DNA of 41,205 bases from Desulfobulbaceae bacterium (GTDB lineage: Bacteria; Desulfobacterota; Desulfobulbia; Desulfobulbales; Desulfobulbaceae). Each line of letters begins with the position of its first letter. Positions within the stretch are counted from its first letter, which is position 1. Shown piece by piece: positions 24,241-33,147 of this stretch. The stretch covers positions 1 to 41,205 of the forward strand of contig JAAYIE010000045.1 of NCBI GenBank assembly GCA_012744275.1. The letters are read 5' to 3'. Below the pieces are notes generated by a model that was not told the DNA's origin, made no database searches, and saw nothing but the letters and a program-made list of their open reading frames with translations. Position numbers and translations under genes: made by a program.

Positions 24241-25206
24241 TCAATCCTCTTTAGGACTGCCCGGCCTTTGTCCCCGCTCGGCCAGCATGCGGTCCCGCTC
24301 GGCTTTCAGTTCCTTGTATTCCTGCTCCGCCCTTTGAACAGCTTCATTTTGCTGCTTTTGCAACTGCTCAATCTTGCTGCGAAGCTTATCTTCACGGATT
24401 TGCAACCCAGGTGCGCCAAAAAGGCTGTTGGCCAGATAGGTGAAGGAGAAAAGCATCAGGGCAACATCATCGGTTTTAATGCGGTCTATGGTTTCCTGAT
24501 CAAGATCGTAGGTTTTAAGGAAGGAACTTTCAAAGACAAAGGAGCGGAAAGTGTCCAGGTCTGTTGAGGCCATGAAGAACATGCGTTTGGCCGCCTCACT
24601 CAAAGATGCCTGGAGGCCAAAGGATTTGCGCCGCATCACCAGACGCAACCACTCCTTATTCATTTCGTCACGCAGATCCACCCCCTGGTCGGCGCGCCAT
24701 TCGCCAATAGTCCAGTGTTTATCTTCCTCATGCCCTTTGCAGTGGGCCTCTTTTACGAGGAAGAAAAATTTTTCCTCTGCGTCTTCCTCTTCATTACGGC
24801 CTTCGTGAAAATCAGCCATGCCTACGGGATAGTAACGGCAGGCACTGGGACGGTCTGTATACACGGTACAGCCTTCGGGCGTGACAAAGGGGCAGGCCTG
24901 TTTGTCTCCTGTCAGCTTGAGTTGCACCCCCGGCATATCGGTTTTTTCCAGATAGGTGGGTTCGGTATAGGTGGTGATGAATTCATCGGCGGAAAGCTGC
25001 AACCGTTTGCGTAGCATAAGGATATCGTAGGGCGTCAGGATAATTTTGATGGTATGACAGCAAGCGGTAAAGCAGCTCACGCCCGGGTGACATTGAAACT
25101 TGAGAGAAGAGTTCAAGTCCAGTTTTTGTGGCAATATATTGGAAGGGTTAGTGTTTCCTTTCCCGGGAAAAACAGTATGCTGTTCGGGTTGCTCTGATTG
25201 AGCCAT
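24241..25206 (-). CDS. YkgJ-family cysteine-cluster protein with coiled-coil tail
   Basis: The 321-residue protein has the YkgJ (Zn/Fe-chelating) pattern: Cys39, Cys45, Cys49 and Cys50 in QCHPGVSCFTACC, then Cys105, Cys113 and Cys123 in CPFVTPEGCTVYTDRPSAC, followed by RYYP. About 150 helical residues follow. The last 50 (LRSKIEQLQKQQNEAVQRAEQEY..) are charged with heptad spacing and should form a coiled coil. Metal or Fe-S binding is expected from the family, but the cellular role is unknown. It is the second YkgJ-like domain in the window, after the one fused to the phosphatase at 4193. Confidence 0.85.
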   Translation of the reverse strand: MAQSEQPEQHTVFPGKGNTNPSNILPQKLDLNSSLKFQCHPGVSCFTACCHTIKIILTPYDILMLRKRLQLSADEFITTYTEPTYLEKTDMPGVQLKLTGDKQACPFVTPEGCTVYTDRPSACRYYPVGMADFHEGRNEEEDAEEKFFFLVKEAHCKGHEEDKHWTIGEWRADQGVDLRDEMNKEWLRLVMRRKSFGLQASLSEAAKRMFFMASTDLDTFRSFVFESSFLKTYDLDQETIDRIKTDDVALMLFSFTYLANSLFGAPGLQIREDKLRSKIEQLQKQQNEAVQRAEQEYKELKAERDRMLAERGQRPGSPKED

Positions 25207-25425
25207 GGCAGGCCTCGCTTAAATTATGTATTTTAGAATAAGAGGAAAGATAAAAATGAGGGGCTTCATTTTACCATGTGTTTTTTAGCTGTCAAATTCT
25301 ATCCAGCGTCTTATGGTAGACGTAGTGCCTGTGTGGCTGCTGAACCACAAGGTAGCAGTCGTACGCTGTCAAGTCCCGCGTAACTGGCCGGGTTATTTAT
25401 CCATATTTTTTTGAGCACATTGGCA

Positions 25426-25641
25426 ATGAAAGACAGTAGCATATTGACACGGTTGTTTCATCACCCCATTGACATGAGCAAGGTCAGCACCCTGATCTAC
25501 CATCTGCCTGACGGGCCTGCACTTTCGGTTGAAATGGGTGGGAGTGATTTCTTTTTTGATCTTGAAATGGAGATGGGTGATGTCTGCGACACGACGGATA
25601 TTGATGGCGTGCTGCATTTTTTCCCCAAGGGTCACGCATGA
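25426..25641 (+). CDS. Small acidic hypothetical protein
   Basis: This is a 71-residue frame (55 if translation starts at ATG 25474) with a strongly acidic middle (SDFFFDLEMEMGDVCDTTDIDG) and no recognised domain. It lies 29 bases upstream of the PHP phosphatase gene on the same strand, so it could be its first cistron. No good ribosome site is seen at either start, so it may not be a gene. Confidence 0.35.
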   Translation: MKDSSILTRLFHHPIDMSKVSTLIYHLPDGPALSVEMGGSDFFFDLEMEMGDVCDTTDIDGVLHFFPKGHA

Positions 25642-25670
25642 GAAAACCGACATTTGATTAAGACCGCAAG

Positions 25671-26474
25671 ATGACACACTCTCCATATAAACAGCCGCTC
25701 GTTGATACTTCCAAAGACGGGCATGTGCACACCTTCCTCTGTCGCCACGCCATTGGCGCCATGGAGGAGTATGTACAGGCTGCGCTGCGCAAGGGCTTAC
25801 GCAGCCTGACTTTCCTTGAACACATGGAGGCAGAAATCCAGTATCCGCATCGCAGCTGGCTTGAGGAGCTTGATTTCGACTTTTATTTTGAAGAGGGACA
25901 GCGCCTGCGCGAGGTGTATCAGGGGCAGATCGAGGTGCGTCTGGGCGTGGAGATGGGCTACAATCCGGATGCAGTTGATACGCTGCGCAAAAAGCTTGGG
26001 CAGTATCCCTGGGACAGTGTGGGCCTGTCCTGCCATTTTTTCCTTCATGATGGCCAACACTACAACCTGCTCAGCAATCGCAGGGAAAACCTGCAAAAAT
26101 TTGCTGATTTTGGGGTTGATACCGTGTTGCACAGCTACTTGGCTATGCTTATAGAAGGGGTGCAGCGCATCGATTGCACGGTGCTCTGCCACTTGGATGC
26201 CGGGCTCAGACATATGCCAGGCATTCTCTTTAATGACGAGCACAAGAGGCAGATCCATGCCCTGCTTGAAGCAGTGCATGGACGAGGCATGGCGCTTGAA
26301 GTGAATACCTCTGGCTTTGATTACCGGGGCAATCCTTTTCCCGCCGACTGGATTATCACCAAGGCTCTGGAAATGGGCATTCCTCTTTCCCCCGGTTCAG
26401 ACGCGCACCGACCCGAGGAGGTCGGTCGCCATTTTGATCGGCTCCCTGCCTATCTAGAGGTCCTGCGGCCGTAA
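25671..26474 (+). CDS. PHP-family phosphatase, histidinol-phosphatase-like
   Basis: The 267-residue protein has the PHP metal motifs: DGHVHTF at about 17-23, a Glu/His pair in TFLEHME, GVEMGYN (Glu), LSCHFF (His), CHLDAG and the C-terminal GSDAHRPEEVG. This arrangement matches HisK/HisJ-type histidinol-phosphate phosphatases of the PHP family, which carry a trinuclear metal centre. Other PHP phosphoesterases look similar, and no other his gene is nearby, so the substrate is uncertain. It converges on the flavoprotein gene at 26617 across a nested palindrome. Confidence 0.82.
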   Translation: MTHSPYKQPLVDTSKDGHVHTFLCRHAIGAMEEYVQAALRKGLRSLTFLEHMEAEIQYPHRSWLEELDFDFYFEEGQRLREVYQGQIEVRLGVEMGYNPDAVDTLRKKLGQYPWDSVGLSCHFFLHDGQHYNLLSNRRENLQKFADFGVDTVLHSYLAMLIEGVQRIDCTVLCHLDAGLRHMPGILFNDEHKRQIHALLEAVHGRGMALEVNTSGFDYRGNPFPADWIITKALEMGIPLSPGSDAHRPEEVGRHFDRLPAYLEVLRP

Positions 26475-26485
26475 ACCCCGCTTTT

Positions 26486-26617
26486 ATTCCAATTCCAGAT
26501 CAAGGATGATGCCAAGGAGGCGGGGCAAATGCTATACAGGGGTACCCCACGGTACGCCCTGCTAACATTTGCCACTGCTGAAACAAAGAGTGTTGTGCTG
26601 TGATGTGGAATTGGAAT
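26486..26617. repeat. 132-bp nested palindromic element between convergent genes
   Basis: Three inverted pairs share nearly one centre (about 26549). The outer pair is ATTCCAATTCCA (26486-26497) with TGGAATTGGAAT (26606-26617), the middle is GGCAAATG (26524-26531) with CATTTGCC (26566-26573), and the inner is CAGGGGTACC (26537-26546) with GGTACGCCCTG (26551-26561). It fills the space between the stops of the two converging genes and reaches the stop of the right one. It may be a miniature mobile element or a long bidirectional terminator, though it has no T runs. Confidence 0.7.
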
Positions 26618-28353
26618 TACGCTTCCTTTCCTCCGTACCAACTCACCCCCATGCGGCTGATCACATTGAGGCCACCGCAAAGTACCTGGGTATTTTTCTT
26701 GCCAATGGCATCCAGAAAAACCTGTACTTCATAGGAGCGGGTACCGGCGTTGCATACCAGGATGCAGTTTTTATCTGTGGGCAGTTGTTCATGGATGTTG
26801 CGCATCTGTTCGTAGGGAAGTGACATCCAGTGTGCAGCTCCGAAACGTTCTATATAGGGTTCGGCTTCCTTGGGATGACGCAGATCGACCACTACCCAGT
26901 TTGGCTCGCAGGCCATGTTATCCACCCAGCGGAGGAAATGGTTCAGGTGCACCCGTCGCAAACGGTTATCGCACATGTTTTCCGCCACGTAGGCGGCTGC
27001 ATTGATGGAATCGATGGCAGCGGCAAAAGGAGGCGCATAGGCCATTTCCAGGGTACCGAAATCTTCTATGGTGCCGCCTTCGGCTATGAGGGCCGCTGCG
27101 GCATCCACCCGGGCGGAAATGGAGTCGTTCATGTTGCCAAAGGCTTGCAAACCGAGAATGCGTCGTGATTTTCGATCAAAGACTAATTGCAGGATCACCA
27201 CTGCCTGACCAGGGAAGAAGTGGGCCCGGTCTGAAGGTGAAGTAAGGGCATAGTCGGCGTCAAAGCCTTCAAAGAGGGCAGCCTCGTAGCTGATGCCGGT
27301 TGCACCGATGCAGCGGTCAAAGGCCTTCATGATGAACGAATTGCACACCCCCTTGAAAACCGCGGGATGACCCGCGATATTATCAGCGGCAATACGGCCC
27401 TGCCTGTTGGCAAGCGATCCCAGGGGTGCATAGGTTTCCCGTCGGGTAACCAGGCTGGTGGTGGCAATACAGTCGCCGGCGGCGTAAATGTTTGGATCAG
27501 AGGTCTGCAACCGCTGGTTGACCTTGATTGCTCCCCAGGAGGTGACATCCAGTCCGGCCGCTCGGGCCAGTTCGCTGCTGGGCCGCACTCCGACTGCCAT
27601 GATAACCAGATCCGCTTCCAGGCTGCGCATATTGGTCTGTACGCCCGCAACATTGCCGGAGCCATTATCAATCATGGACAGCGCAGATTCTCCAGTAAAT
27701 ACTCGAACGTCTTTTTCCTCCAGATGCTGCTTGAGCATGGCAGCGAAATGCGAGTCCACTGCGCCGGGCAGGAGCCGTGGTTCCAGCTCAACCAGCGAGG
27801 TCTCAATGCCCCAGAGATCGGTCAGGGCCTCGGCCATTTCAATGCCGATGGCGCCACCACCGATCACCACGGCCCTGCTTACCTTGCCGGCGGCGATGCG
27901 TTTGCGGATTTCAATGGCCTTGTGCAAATCGGAAATGGTGAATACACCGTCCAGTTGAGCTCCTGGTATGGGCAGCTCAAAGGGTTGAGCGCCGGTGGCG
28001 AGCAACAGGGTGTCGTAGCGTAAATCCTCCTCTTGCCCGGTGTCGAGATACTGCACTCGTACTTCTTTTTGGTTACGATCAATGGCAAGCGCCCTGGTAC
28101 GGGTGCGAACCTCGACACCCTTGGCATCTTCAAAAAAACGCTTGTCACGCACCATGTGGAAGCTGGTGGAGCGCAGTTCGCTCTCATCGGAGACATCACC
28201 GCTGACATAGTAGGGAATGCCGCAACCTCCATAAGAGATGAGGCTGTCTTGGTCCAGCATGAGAATATGCCAGTCCGGCTGCAGCCGTTTGAGGCGGCAG
28301 GCAGCCTTGGGGCCGGCGGCCACCGCACCGATGATGATAACCTTTCTGCTCAT
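26617..28353 (-). CDS. CoA-disulfide reductase / NADH:sulfur oxidoreductase with C-terminal rhodanese domain
   Basis: The 578-residue flavoprotein has an N-terminal FAD motif (VIIIGAVAAGPKAA) and the redox Cys44 in ISYGGCGIPYYVSG, diagnostic of the single-cysteine CoADR/Npsr group. An NAD(P)H motif follows (VVIGGGAIGIEMAEAL), then the second FAD segment IYAAGDC and the dimerisation domain. The last ~110 residues are a rhodanese domain with active Cys534 in LVCNAGTRS. Family members reduce CoA disulfide, CoA persulfide or polysulfide with NAD(P)H, and the rhodanese part handles sulfane sulfur. This fits a bacterium using sulfur compounds. AAAGGAGGT gives a very strong ribosome site before the start at 28353. 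Confidence 0.9.
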   Translation of the reverse strand: MSRKVIIIGAVAAGPKAACRLKRLQPDWHILMLDQDSLISYGGCGIPYYVSGDVSDESELRSTSFHMVRDKRFFEDAKGVEVRTRTRALAIDRNQKEVRVQYLDTGQEEDLRYDTLLLATGAQPFELPIPGAQLDGVFTISDLHKAIEIRKRIAAGKVSRAVVIGGGAIGIEMAEALTDLWGIETSLVELEPRLLPGAVDSHFAAMLKQHLEEKDVRVFTGESALSMIDNGSGNVAGVQTNMRSLEADLVIMAVGVRPSSELARAAGLDVTSWGAIKVNQRLQTSDPNIYAAGDCIATTSLVTRRETYAPLGSLANRQGRIAADNIAGHPAVFKGVCNSFIMKAFDRCIGATGISYEAALFEGFDADYALTSPSDRAHFFPGQAVVILQLVFDRKSRRILGLQAFGNMNDSISARVDAAAALIAEGGTIEDFGTLEMAYAPPFAAAIDSINAAAYVAENMCDNRLRRVHLNHFLRWVDNMACEPNWVVVDLRHPKEAEPYIERFGAAHWMSLPYEQMRNIHEQLPTDKNCILVCNAGTRSYEVQVFLDAIGKKNTQVLCGGLNVISRMGVSWYGGKEA

Positions 28354-28439
28354 TATAACCTCCTTTCTGAACGATCAGGGCTAGGGCAGGCCTGTATCGA
28401 AATTATTAAAGATGCTATACTGCTTTTCCTCGTTTTTTG

Positions 28440-28464
28440 CCGGATAATTTGCTGGAATATCCGG
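28440..28464. repeat. Short hairpin upstream of the flavoprotein gene
   Basis: CCGGATA (28440-28446) and TATCCGG (28458-28464) form a perfect 7-bp stem in the 117-base gap between the AsmA-like stop and the flavoprotein start. In the - direction an A run follows, not T, so it is not a usual terminator for the AsmA-like gene. Confidence 0.4.
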
Positions 28465-28470
28465 TAATAA

Positions 28471-31032
28471 TCAGTTGAATGGCACGGATAGCTGAAAGGG
28501 GGTCGCTTCGGGCTGTATGCCATGCCGTTTCAACATTTCGTTGGTCTCAAGATATTTACCCTGCAGGGCGAGCAGGCCTGAGCGCCGACCCTCATCCCAG
28601 AGAAAGCCTTTTCCTTGGGCCCAGAAATTCTGGTTGTGTACGCTGAATTCGAGAATATCCCAGGAGGATAAACGGGTGCTGTCAGCAGCTTCCAAACGGG
28701 TGTAGAAATTGAGTGCCTGCTTGTGAAAGAGCTGGCGGCCATTTTTTTCAAAGGCGGCGCTGTCTAACTGGGCGGCAAATTCTAATTCGGGCAGGGGCTT
28801 GCCCGGGTAGTCGGCACGCACGGCAAGCTGAGTCGGGCCCTGCAGCTTCAGCCCCGCAGGCATGTAGCTGGTGGCGCGCAGCAGGGTGTCCAAGATGGCA
28901 CCATCTATATTGCCGTGGGCGTGGAGCTCGCAACCGGGCCGCTCCTGCCACCAGTGCCGCAGGGCAAGCCCGCCCTTGAGCAAAAGGCCATCCGAAAAGA
29001 GCAGGAGGGGTTGGAGGGTCAGGCTTTGCTTTTGCAAGTCAAAAATGGACTGATCCTTTTCCTGCTGCCTCAGTCGCTCCGGGTTTTTTGCCAGGTGTAG
29101 CGCGGCTACACCATTTGTTTGTTGGGCAGGGTAGTTGTGCACCGCCTCCCCACCTGCTACCACAGTACGCCCAGCCTGAAAGGAATACACTGCTTCCCTG
29201 GAGGCAATCTTGATCAATGGTTTGTTGAGCATCGCATGCAGATTTTGCACCCTGTGGCTGCTGCCCTCAAGCTGCGCGGCCAGATCAAAGTGTATGGATC
29301 CAGCCATACCTAGGGAGGTAAGCTCTGGAAACAGGCTTTGCAGCAGAGGCTGCAAACGTGCCAGCAGCATAGTACCGGTTACGGTATAGCGACCGCGACG
29401 TTCTACACCTTGGCCCTGAACATCATGAAAGTTTCCTGCAATGGTGCCGGGCCACCAGGTACCCTTCAGTTTACCGGCGCTGGTTCCGTTTTCTCTTTGT
29501 GTGCTGTTTGCCTGTAAACTGAGCGTATGCGCCGGGAAGAGTTGCTCACCGCCTTTGTGCAGGGTAAAATCTGTGATACTGAAATTCAGTTCATCGTTGT
29601 AGACTGTTGGGCCAAATTCTTTGCGAGCAGCGGCAAAGGCCATCTTGCCTTGAGGCAGCAGCGGCAGCAGCACTACCTTGCCCAACTCGCTGGCCAATGC
29701 GCCAATATCACCAGTGGCGCGGATAAAGGTTCCATCACCCTGCGCTTCCATGCCTGCCTCAGCATGCAAAAATGCAGACTGGAGTTGCGCCTGGTACACG
29801 TTCAAGCCAAAGCTGTGTTTAGTGTCCCTGGTAGCCTGAACCGTGAGGGCCAAGGGCCTTGTCCAGGTAATCAGTGCATCTGCCTGTCGCGCCTGGATAT
29901 CAGACACATTGCAGCTCAGGTGTAGAGGCATTGCCTTAAAGGGACCGCTTGCATGCAGGCTGCACTGGATATTGCCGCTTTGCAGGTGTGCATCAGGACG
30001 AAAGGCCTGTGTACTGCGCAAGCGCAAAGCTTCAGAGAGTTGCGGTAAGTTCAGTGTAGCAGTGGCGTCCAGGTCGCTTTTTTCAGGATGCAGCAGGCCT
30101 CGTGCATCCAGGCTCACCAGATCGGAATCAAACTGCAGCTGCTGCGCCAGCCACTGGCCTTTGCTCTGGCGGGTCAGATCGAAATGCAGCCCTGCTTTCT
30201 CCACTTGCAGTTGTTTTTCACCTCGGCCAAAGAGGGGCAGAAGAAGGTTTTGGCCTGACAATGCGCCTTGCAGTTGCAAAGAACCATCAACATCGCGCAC
30301 TAGACGGCAAGTGCCTGAGACTGTGCCCTTCATGGCTGCAAGCAGCCCTGGGGCCTTGGGTAATGGGGGCAAATCGGCCACCGTAGCGGGTTTTAGAACA
30401 ATGGTGCTGGTGCCCATCAGGGTTGAAGTGGTGTCCTGCTTTGGCGGTGCGTTGAGAAACCCTTCTACGAGCAGATTATCTTCTGCACTGCCTCCGGCGT
30501 GGGCCTGCAAAATGTAGCGGAGGGAGCCGTTTTCCAGTGCTCCGGCAAAAGAGGCTCCGTTGAACAGAGAGACAGTATCGTCATCATACTGCAACTGCAC
30601 CTGCCCCCGCTGTGCTCGCATCTGAAACGAGCCTCTGTTCCACCAGGGAAGCAGCCTGGACACTGTTTTTTGGGGAGCAGATTGTGCTGATGCAGCTTTT
30701 GCAGTATGGACAGTAATAACAGGTTCCTTCAGGTTGATATCTCCCAGGTAACCAGGAGCCAGCAGCAACAGCAAAAGCCCCTTGCTGCTGCGTAGCTCAT
30801 CGATCGTCAAAACGAGCGCCTTGTCATGGCCAAGGTAGTGAAAATTCTTGCAGCGCAGCCCACTAAACCAGCCAAAGGAGCAGGAGTCGGCAGAGAACTC
30901 TCCCGAAAGATTGTCACCCAGCCACGAAAAAACAATACTCCGTGCTGCGTTCACCTGCATAAGCCAGGGCAGTGGAAGGGAGGCTAGGAAAAGTACAGCA
31001 ATCAGGCTGAAAAGAATGGTACGTCTCGTCAT
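28471..31032 (-). CDS. AsmA-like envelope protein
   Basis: The 853-residue protein starts with a basic stretch and one membrane segment (ILFSLIAVLFLASLPLPWLM, about 6-25), followed by a very long periplasmic region rich in beta-strand patterns. The early segments LSGEFSADSCSFGWFSGLRCKNFHY and YLGDINLKEPVITVH resemble the N-terminal part of AsmA/TamB-superfamily proteins, which form long lipid-transfer grooves spanning the periplasm. Later repeats (LQGALSGQNLLLPLFGRGEKQLQVEKAGL, SIHFDLAAQLEGSS) fit. The exact subfamily is not certain. It starts 57 bases downstream of nadK on the same strand, so it may be the last gene of that operon. Confidence 0.7.
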   Translation of the reverse strand: MTRRTILFSLIAVLFLASLPLPWLMQVNAARSIVFSWLGDNLSGEFSADSCSFGWFSGLRCKNFHYLGHDKALVLTIDELRSSKGLLLLLLAPGYLGDINLKEPVITVHTAKAASAQSAPQKTVSRLLPWWNRGSFQMRAQRGQVQLQYDDDTVSLFNGASFAGALENGSLRYILQAHAGGSAEDNLLVEGFLNAPPKQDTTSTLMGTSTIVLKPATVADLPPLPKAPGLLAAMKGTVSGTCRLVRDVDGSLQLQGALSGQNLLLPLFGRGEKQLQVEKAGLHFDLTRQSKGQWLAQQLQFDSDLVSLDARGLLHPEKSDLDATATLNLPQLSEALRLRSTQAFRPDAHLQSGNIQCSLHASGPFKAMPLHLSCNVSDIQARQADALITWTRPLALTVQATRDTKHSFGLNVYQAQLQSAFLHAEAGMEAQGDGTFIRATGDIGALASELGKVVLLPLLPQGKMAFAAARKEFGPTVYNDELNFSITDFTLHKGGEQLFPAHTLSLQANSTQRENGTSAGKLKGTWWPGTIAGNFHDVQGQGVERRGRYTVTGTMLLARLQPLLQSLFPELTSLGMAGSIHFDLAAQLEGSSHRVQNLHAMLNKPLIKIASREAVYSFQAGRTVVAGGEAVHNYPAQQTNGVAALHLAKNPERLRQQEKDQSIFDLQKQSLTLQPLLLFSDGLLLKGGLALRHWWQERPGCELHAHGNIDGAILDTLLRATSYMPAGLKLQGPTQLAVRADYPGKPLPELEFAAQLDSAAFEKNGRQLFHKQALNFYTRLEAADSTRLSSWDILEFSVHNQNFWAQGKGFLWDEGRRSGLLALQGKYLETNEMLKRHGIQPEATPFQLSVPFN

Positions 31033-31089
31033 GGTTTGGAATGACTACAGGTGAAAACGACAAGGCTGCGAGCGCGAGTACTGGTGCAC

Positions 31090-31953
31090 TTAGCAGTGCT
31101 TGCATACCTTTTCGGGTAGAGGCAAGTCAACCGGATCACCACCCCAATTGAGTTTGGTGCGCAAGATATTAAAATAACTCTTCCAGGGTGAGCTGACCAC
31201 CAGAAGCGGTCGCTCGGCCTTACGTACCAGCAGATAGTCGTTTTCTGTGATACGCCAGCGTAATTCACCGTCCACAATCACCTTAACTTCGCCGGCCGGG
31301 GCAAGCAGATGGGTGGTAATACGGGTATCGCTGCATAAAAGCACTGGTCTGGATTCCAGCATGAAGGGGCAGATGGGGGTAATGACTATGCTGTCGAGTT
31401 CGGCATGCACCAGCGGACCGCCTGCCGAAAGGTTGTAGGCGGTTGAGCCGGTGGGGGTGGCGATGATGAGTCCATCTGCCCGGTAGGTGGTAATATATTC
31501 CTGGTTGGCCCAGCAGCGCAGACGGACCATGGCGGCGGTACTGTCTTTGACGATAACTACCTCGTTGAGGGCGCGTACCGGTTCGCTGATAGCGCCGCTA
31601 TCGCCGTTAATGATAGCAGCCTTGACCATGATACGCTTTTCAATGCGGGATTCGCCTGCCAGCACCATGGTCAAAGTTTTGAACATTTCATCCACAGCGA
31701 TTTCAGAGAGAAAGCCCAGGTGCCCCATGTTTACGCCCAGAACAGGCAGGCCGTTTTGGCTGGCAGCATCGGCTACATGCAAAAGGGTACCGTCGCCGCC
31801 CAAAACGATGAGCAGATCCATGCCCGGATCAATGCGGTTCTGTTCGGTGGTGGTAATACCCTGCCGGTTCAGCCACTGCGCCAGTTCATACCCCTTCTGT
31901 TCGGCATCGGGGCTGTTTGGCCGCACAATGATGCCAACAAAGCGAATGTTCAT
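31090..31953 (-). CDS. nadK: NAD kinase
   Basis: The 287-residue protein phosphorylates NAD to NADP. Diagnostic motifs are LGGDGTLLH (GGDGT at 52-56), NMGHLGFLSE, the NEVVI region and TPTGSTAYNLSAGGP, which binds NAD. The ITPICPF segment and the C-terminal strands are also as expected. The start overlaps the proC stop (ATGA), with GGAG-type sequence inside the end of proC, so translation is coupled. The tail (LPEKVCKHC) ends in two Cys residues, of unknown meaning. Confidence 0.96.
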   Translation of the reverse strand: MNIRFVGIIVRPNSPDAEQKGYELAQWLNRQGITTTEQNRIDPGMDLLIVLGGDGTLLHVADAASQNGLPVLGVNMGHLGFLSEIAVDEMFKTLTMVLAGESRIEKRIMVKAAIINGDSGAISEPVRALNEVVIVKDSTAAMVRLRCWANQEYITTYRADGLIIATPTGSTAYNLSAGGPLVHAELDSIVITPICPFMLESRPVLLCSDTRITTHLLAPAGEVKVIVDGELRWRITENDYLLVRKAERPLLVVSSPWKSYFNILRTKLNWGGDPVDLPLPEKVCKHC

Positions 31954-32762
31954 CCTCCTAACTCCTGCGATCGCCGGGTGGCTGTTTGCACCGCATCCAT
32001 AATAAGGCCGCGAAATGCTCCTTGCTCAAGGGCGTGAATGCCTGTGATGGTAGTGCCGCCAGGGGAGGTGACTTTTCCTTTGAGTACTGCGGGATGCTCC
32101 CTGCTTTCCAGGGCCAGTTTAGCACTGCCGTACAGAGTTTGCAGGGCAAGCTCCTCTGCCGCTTGGCGAGGTAGCCCGGCCAGCACGCCACCCTCGATAA
32201 GCGCTTCCAGAAAGAGGAACACATAGCCCGGGCCGCTGCCACTTAAACCCGTAACTGCATCAAGTAGCGATTCTGGCATTTCCAGAGCGTTTCCCACGGC
32301 AGCAAAAATTGTCTGGGCCAGGCTGCAGTCTTCCGTGGTGGCAGAGGGAGCAGGGCTGTAGGCGGTGGCTCCGGCCAGGATCAGGGCAGGGGTGTTGGGC
32401 ATAGCACGGATCAGGCGTACCCGCTCGCCAGCTGACTGGCGCAGATGGGCAAGAGATATACCCGCCATGATGGAGATCAAAAGATGCCTTTCATTCAGAT
32501 GCGGAGCATACGCGGCCAGTACCTGCCGTGCCACCTGCGGCTTGACTGCGGCCAGCAGTGTGCCACATTGTGCACACAGCTCTGCTACGCTAGCGGCAGC
32601 TTGAACATTGTAGGCAGCGCACAGGGTGTCCATGCGTGTTGTATTTGGCTCCATAACGTAAATGCGCTCGGGAGCAAGCAGGCCGGCGGCGATAATTCCG
32701 CGAATCAGCGCCTCTGCCATCTGGCCTCCGCCGATGCAGCCAAATGAGGTAAGGGTAGTCAT
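31950..32762 (-). CDS. proC: Pyrroline-5-carboxylate reductase
   Basis: The 270-residue protein catalyses the last step of proline synthesis, reducing pyrroline-5-carboxylate with NAD(P)H. The N-terminal Rossmann motif is GCIGGGQMAEAL, followed by AVKPQ, MPNTPALI, and the C-terminal signature GLSGSGPGYVFLFLEAL..AG and VTSPGGTTITGIHALE. The frame is open to 32798, but the ATG at 32762 places the Rossmann motif at the usual distance from the start. It lies 32 bases after the zinc-ribbon gene and overlaps nadK. Confidence 0.95.
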   Translation of the reverse strand: MTTLTSFGCIGGGQMAEALIRGIIAAGLLAPERIYVMEPNTTRMDTLCAAYNVQAAASVAELCAQCGTLLAAVKPQVARQVLAAYAPHLNERHLLISIMAGISLAHLRQSAGERVRLIRAMPNTPALILAGATAYSPAPSATTEDCSLAQTIFAAVGNALEMPESLLDAVTGLSGSGPGYVFLFLEALIEGGVLAGLPRQAAEELALQTLYGSAKLALESREHPAVLKGKVTSPGGTTITGIHALEQGAFRGLIMDAVQTATRRSQELGG

Positions 32763-32794
32763 GGTATTGGTCTTAAAAAGGGTGCAAGCAGTGT

Positions 32795-32983
32795 TCACTG
32801 CGATGAGTTTGCGGAGATGGCGCCCATTGCATCAGGCTGTACAGCTGTGTCTGCGGCTACACAATTTTTATACACAATAATAGCATGGCCACACTTCTGG
32901 CAGGGGAAGCACGCCTTGAGTCCCTTAATCTGGCTTTCATCGACTTCATATTTTTTTGCACATTCTTCACAGATGACCAGCAT
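32795..32983 (-). CDS. Small zinc-ribbon protein
   Basis: The 62-residue protein is a treble-clef-like zinc ribbon: CEEC at 5-8 and CQKC at 28-31, with KKYEVDESQIKG between, matching the MJ0042-type domain often found at the N terminus of regulators and adaptor proteins. Here it stands alone with a short polar tail. It is the first gene of the unit with proC and nadK. Function is unknown; metal binding is likely. Confidence 0.75.
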   Translation of the reverse strand: MLVICEECAKKYEVDESQIKGLKACFPCQKCGHAIIVYKNCVAADTAVQPDAMGAISANSSQ

Positions 32984-33147
32984 CGTTTAAAACCCCGGAG
33001 TTTCCACCGTTTCGTGTTAAAATTGACCACCCGCATTTATAGCGGCAGCTGTTTTGCTCCTTACCTCTAAGCTGAACTCACGCAATAAGGTCAGCTGTAT
33101 ACAGTATGCTGTTGTATAGGAAATGGCAGGTGGAAGCAATTGAAATA

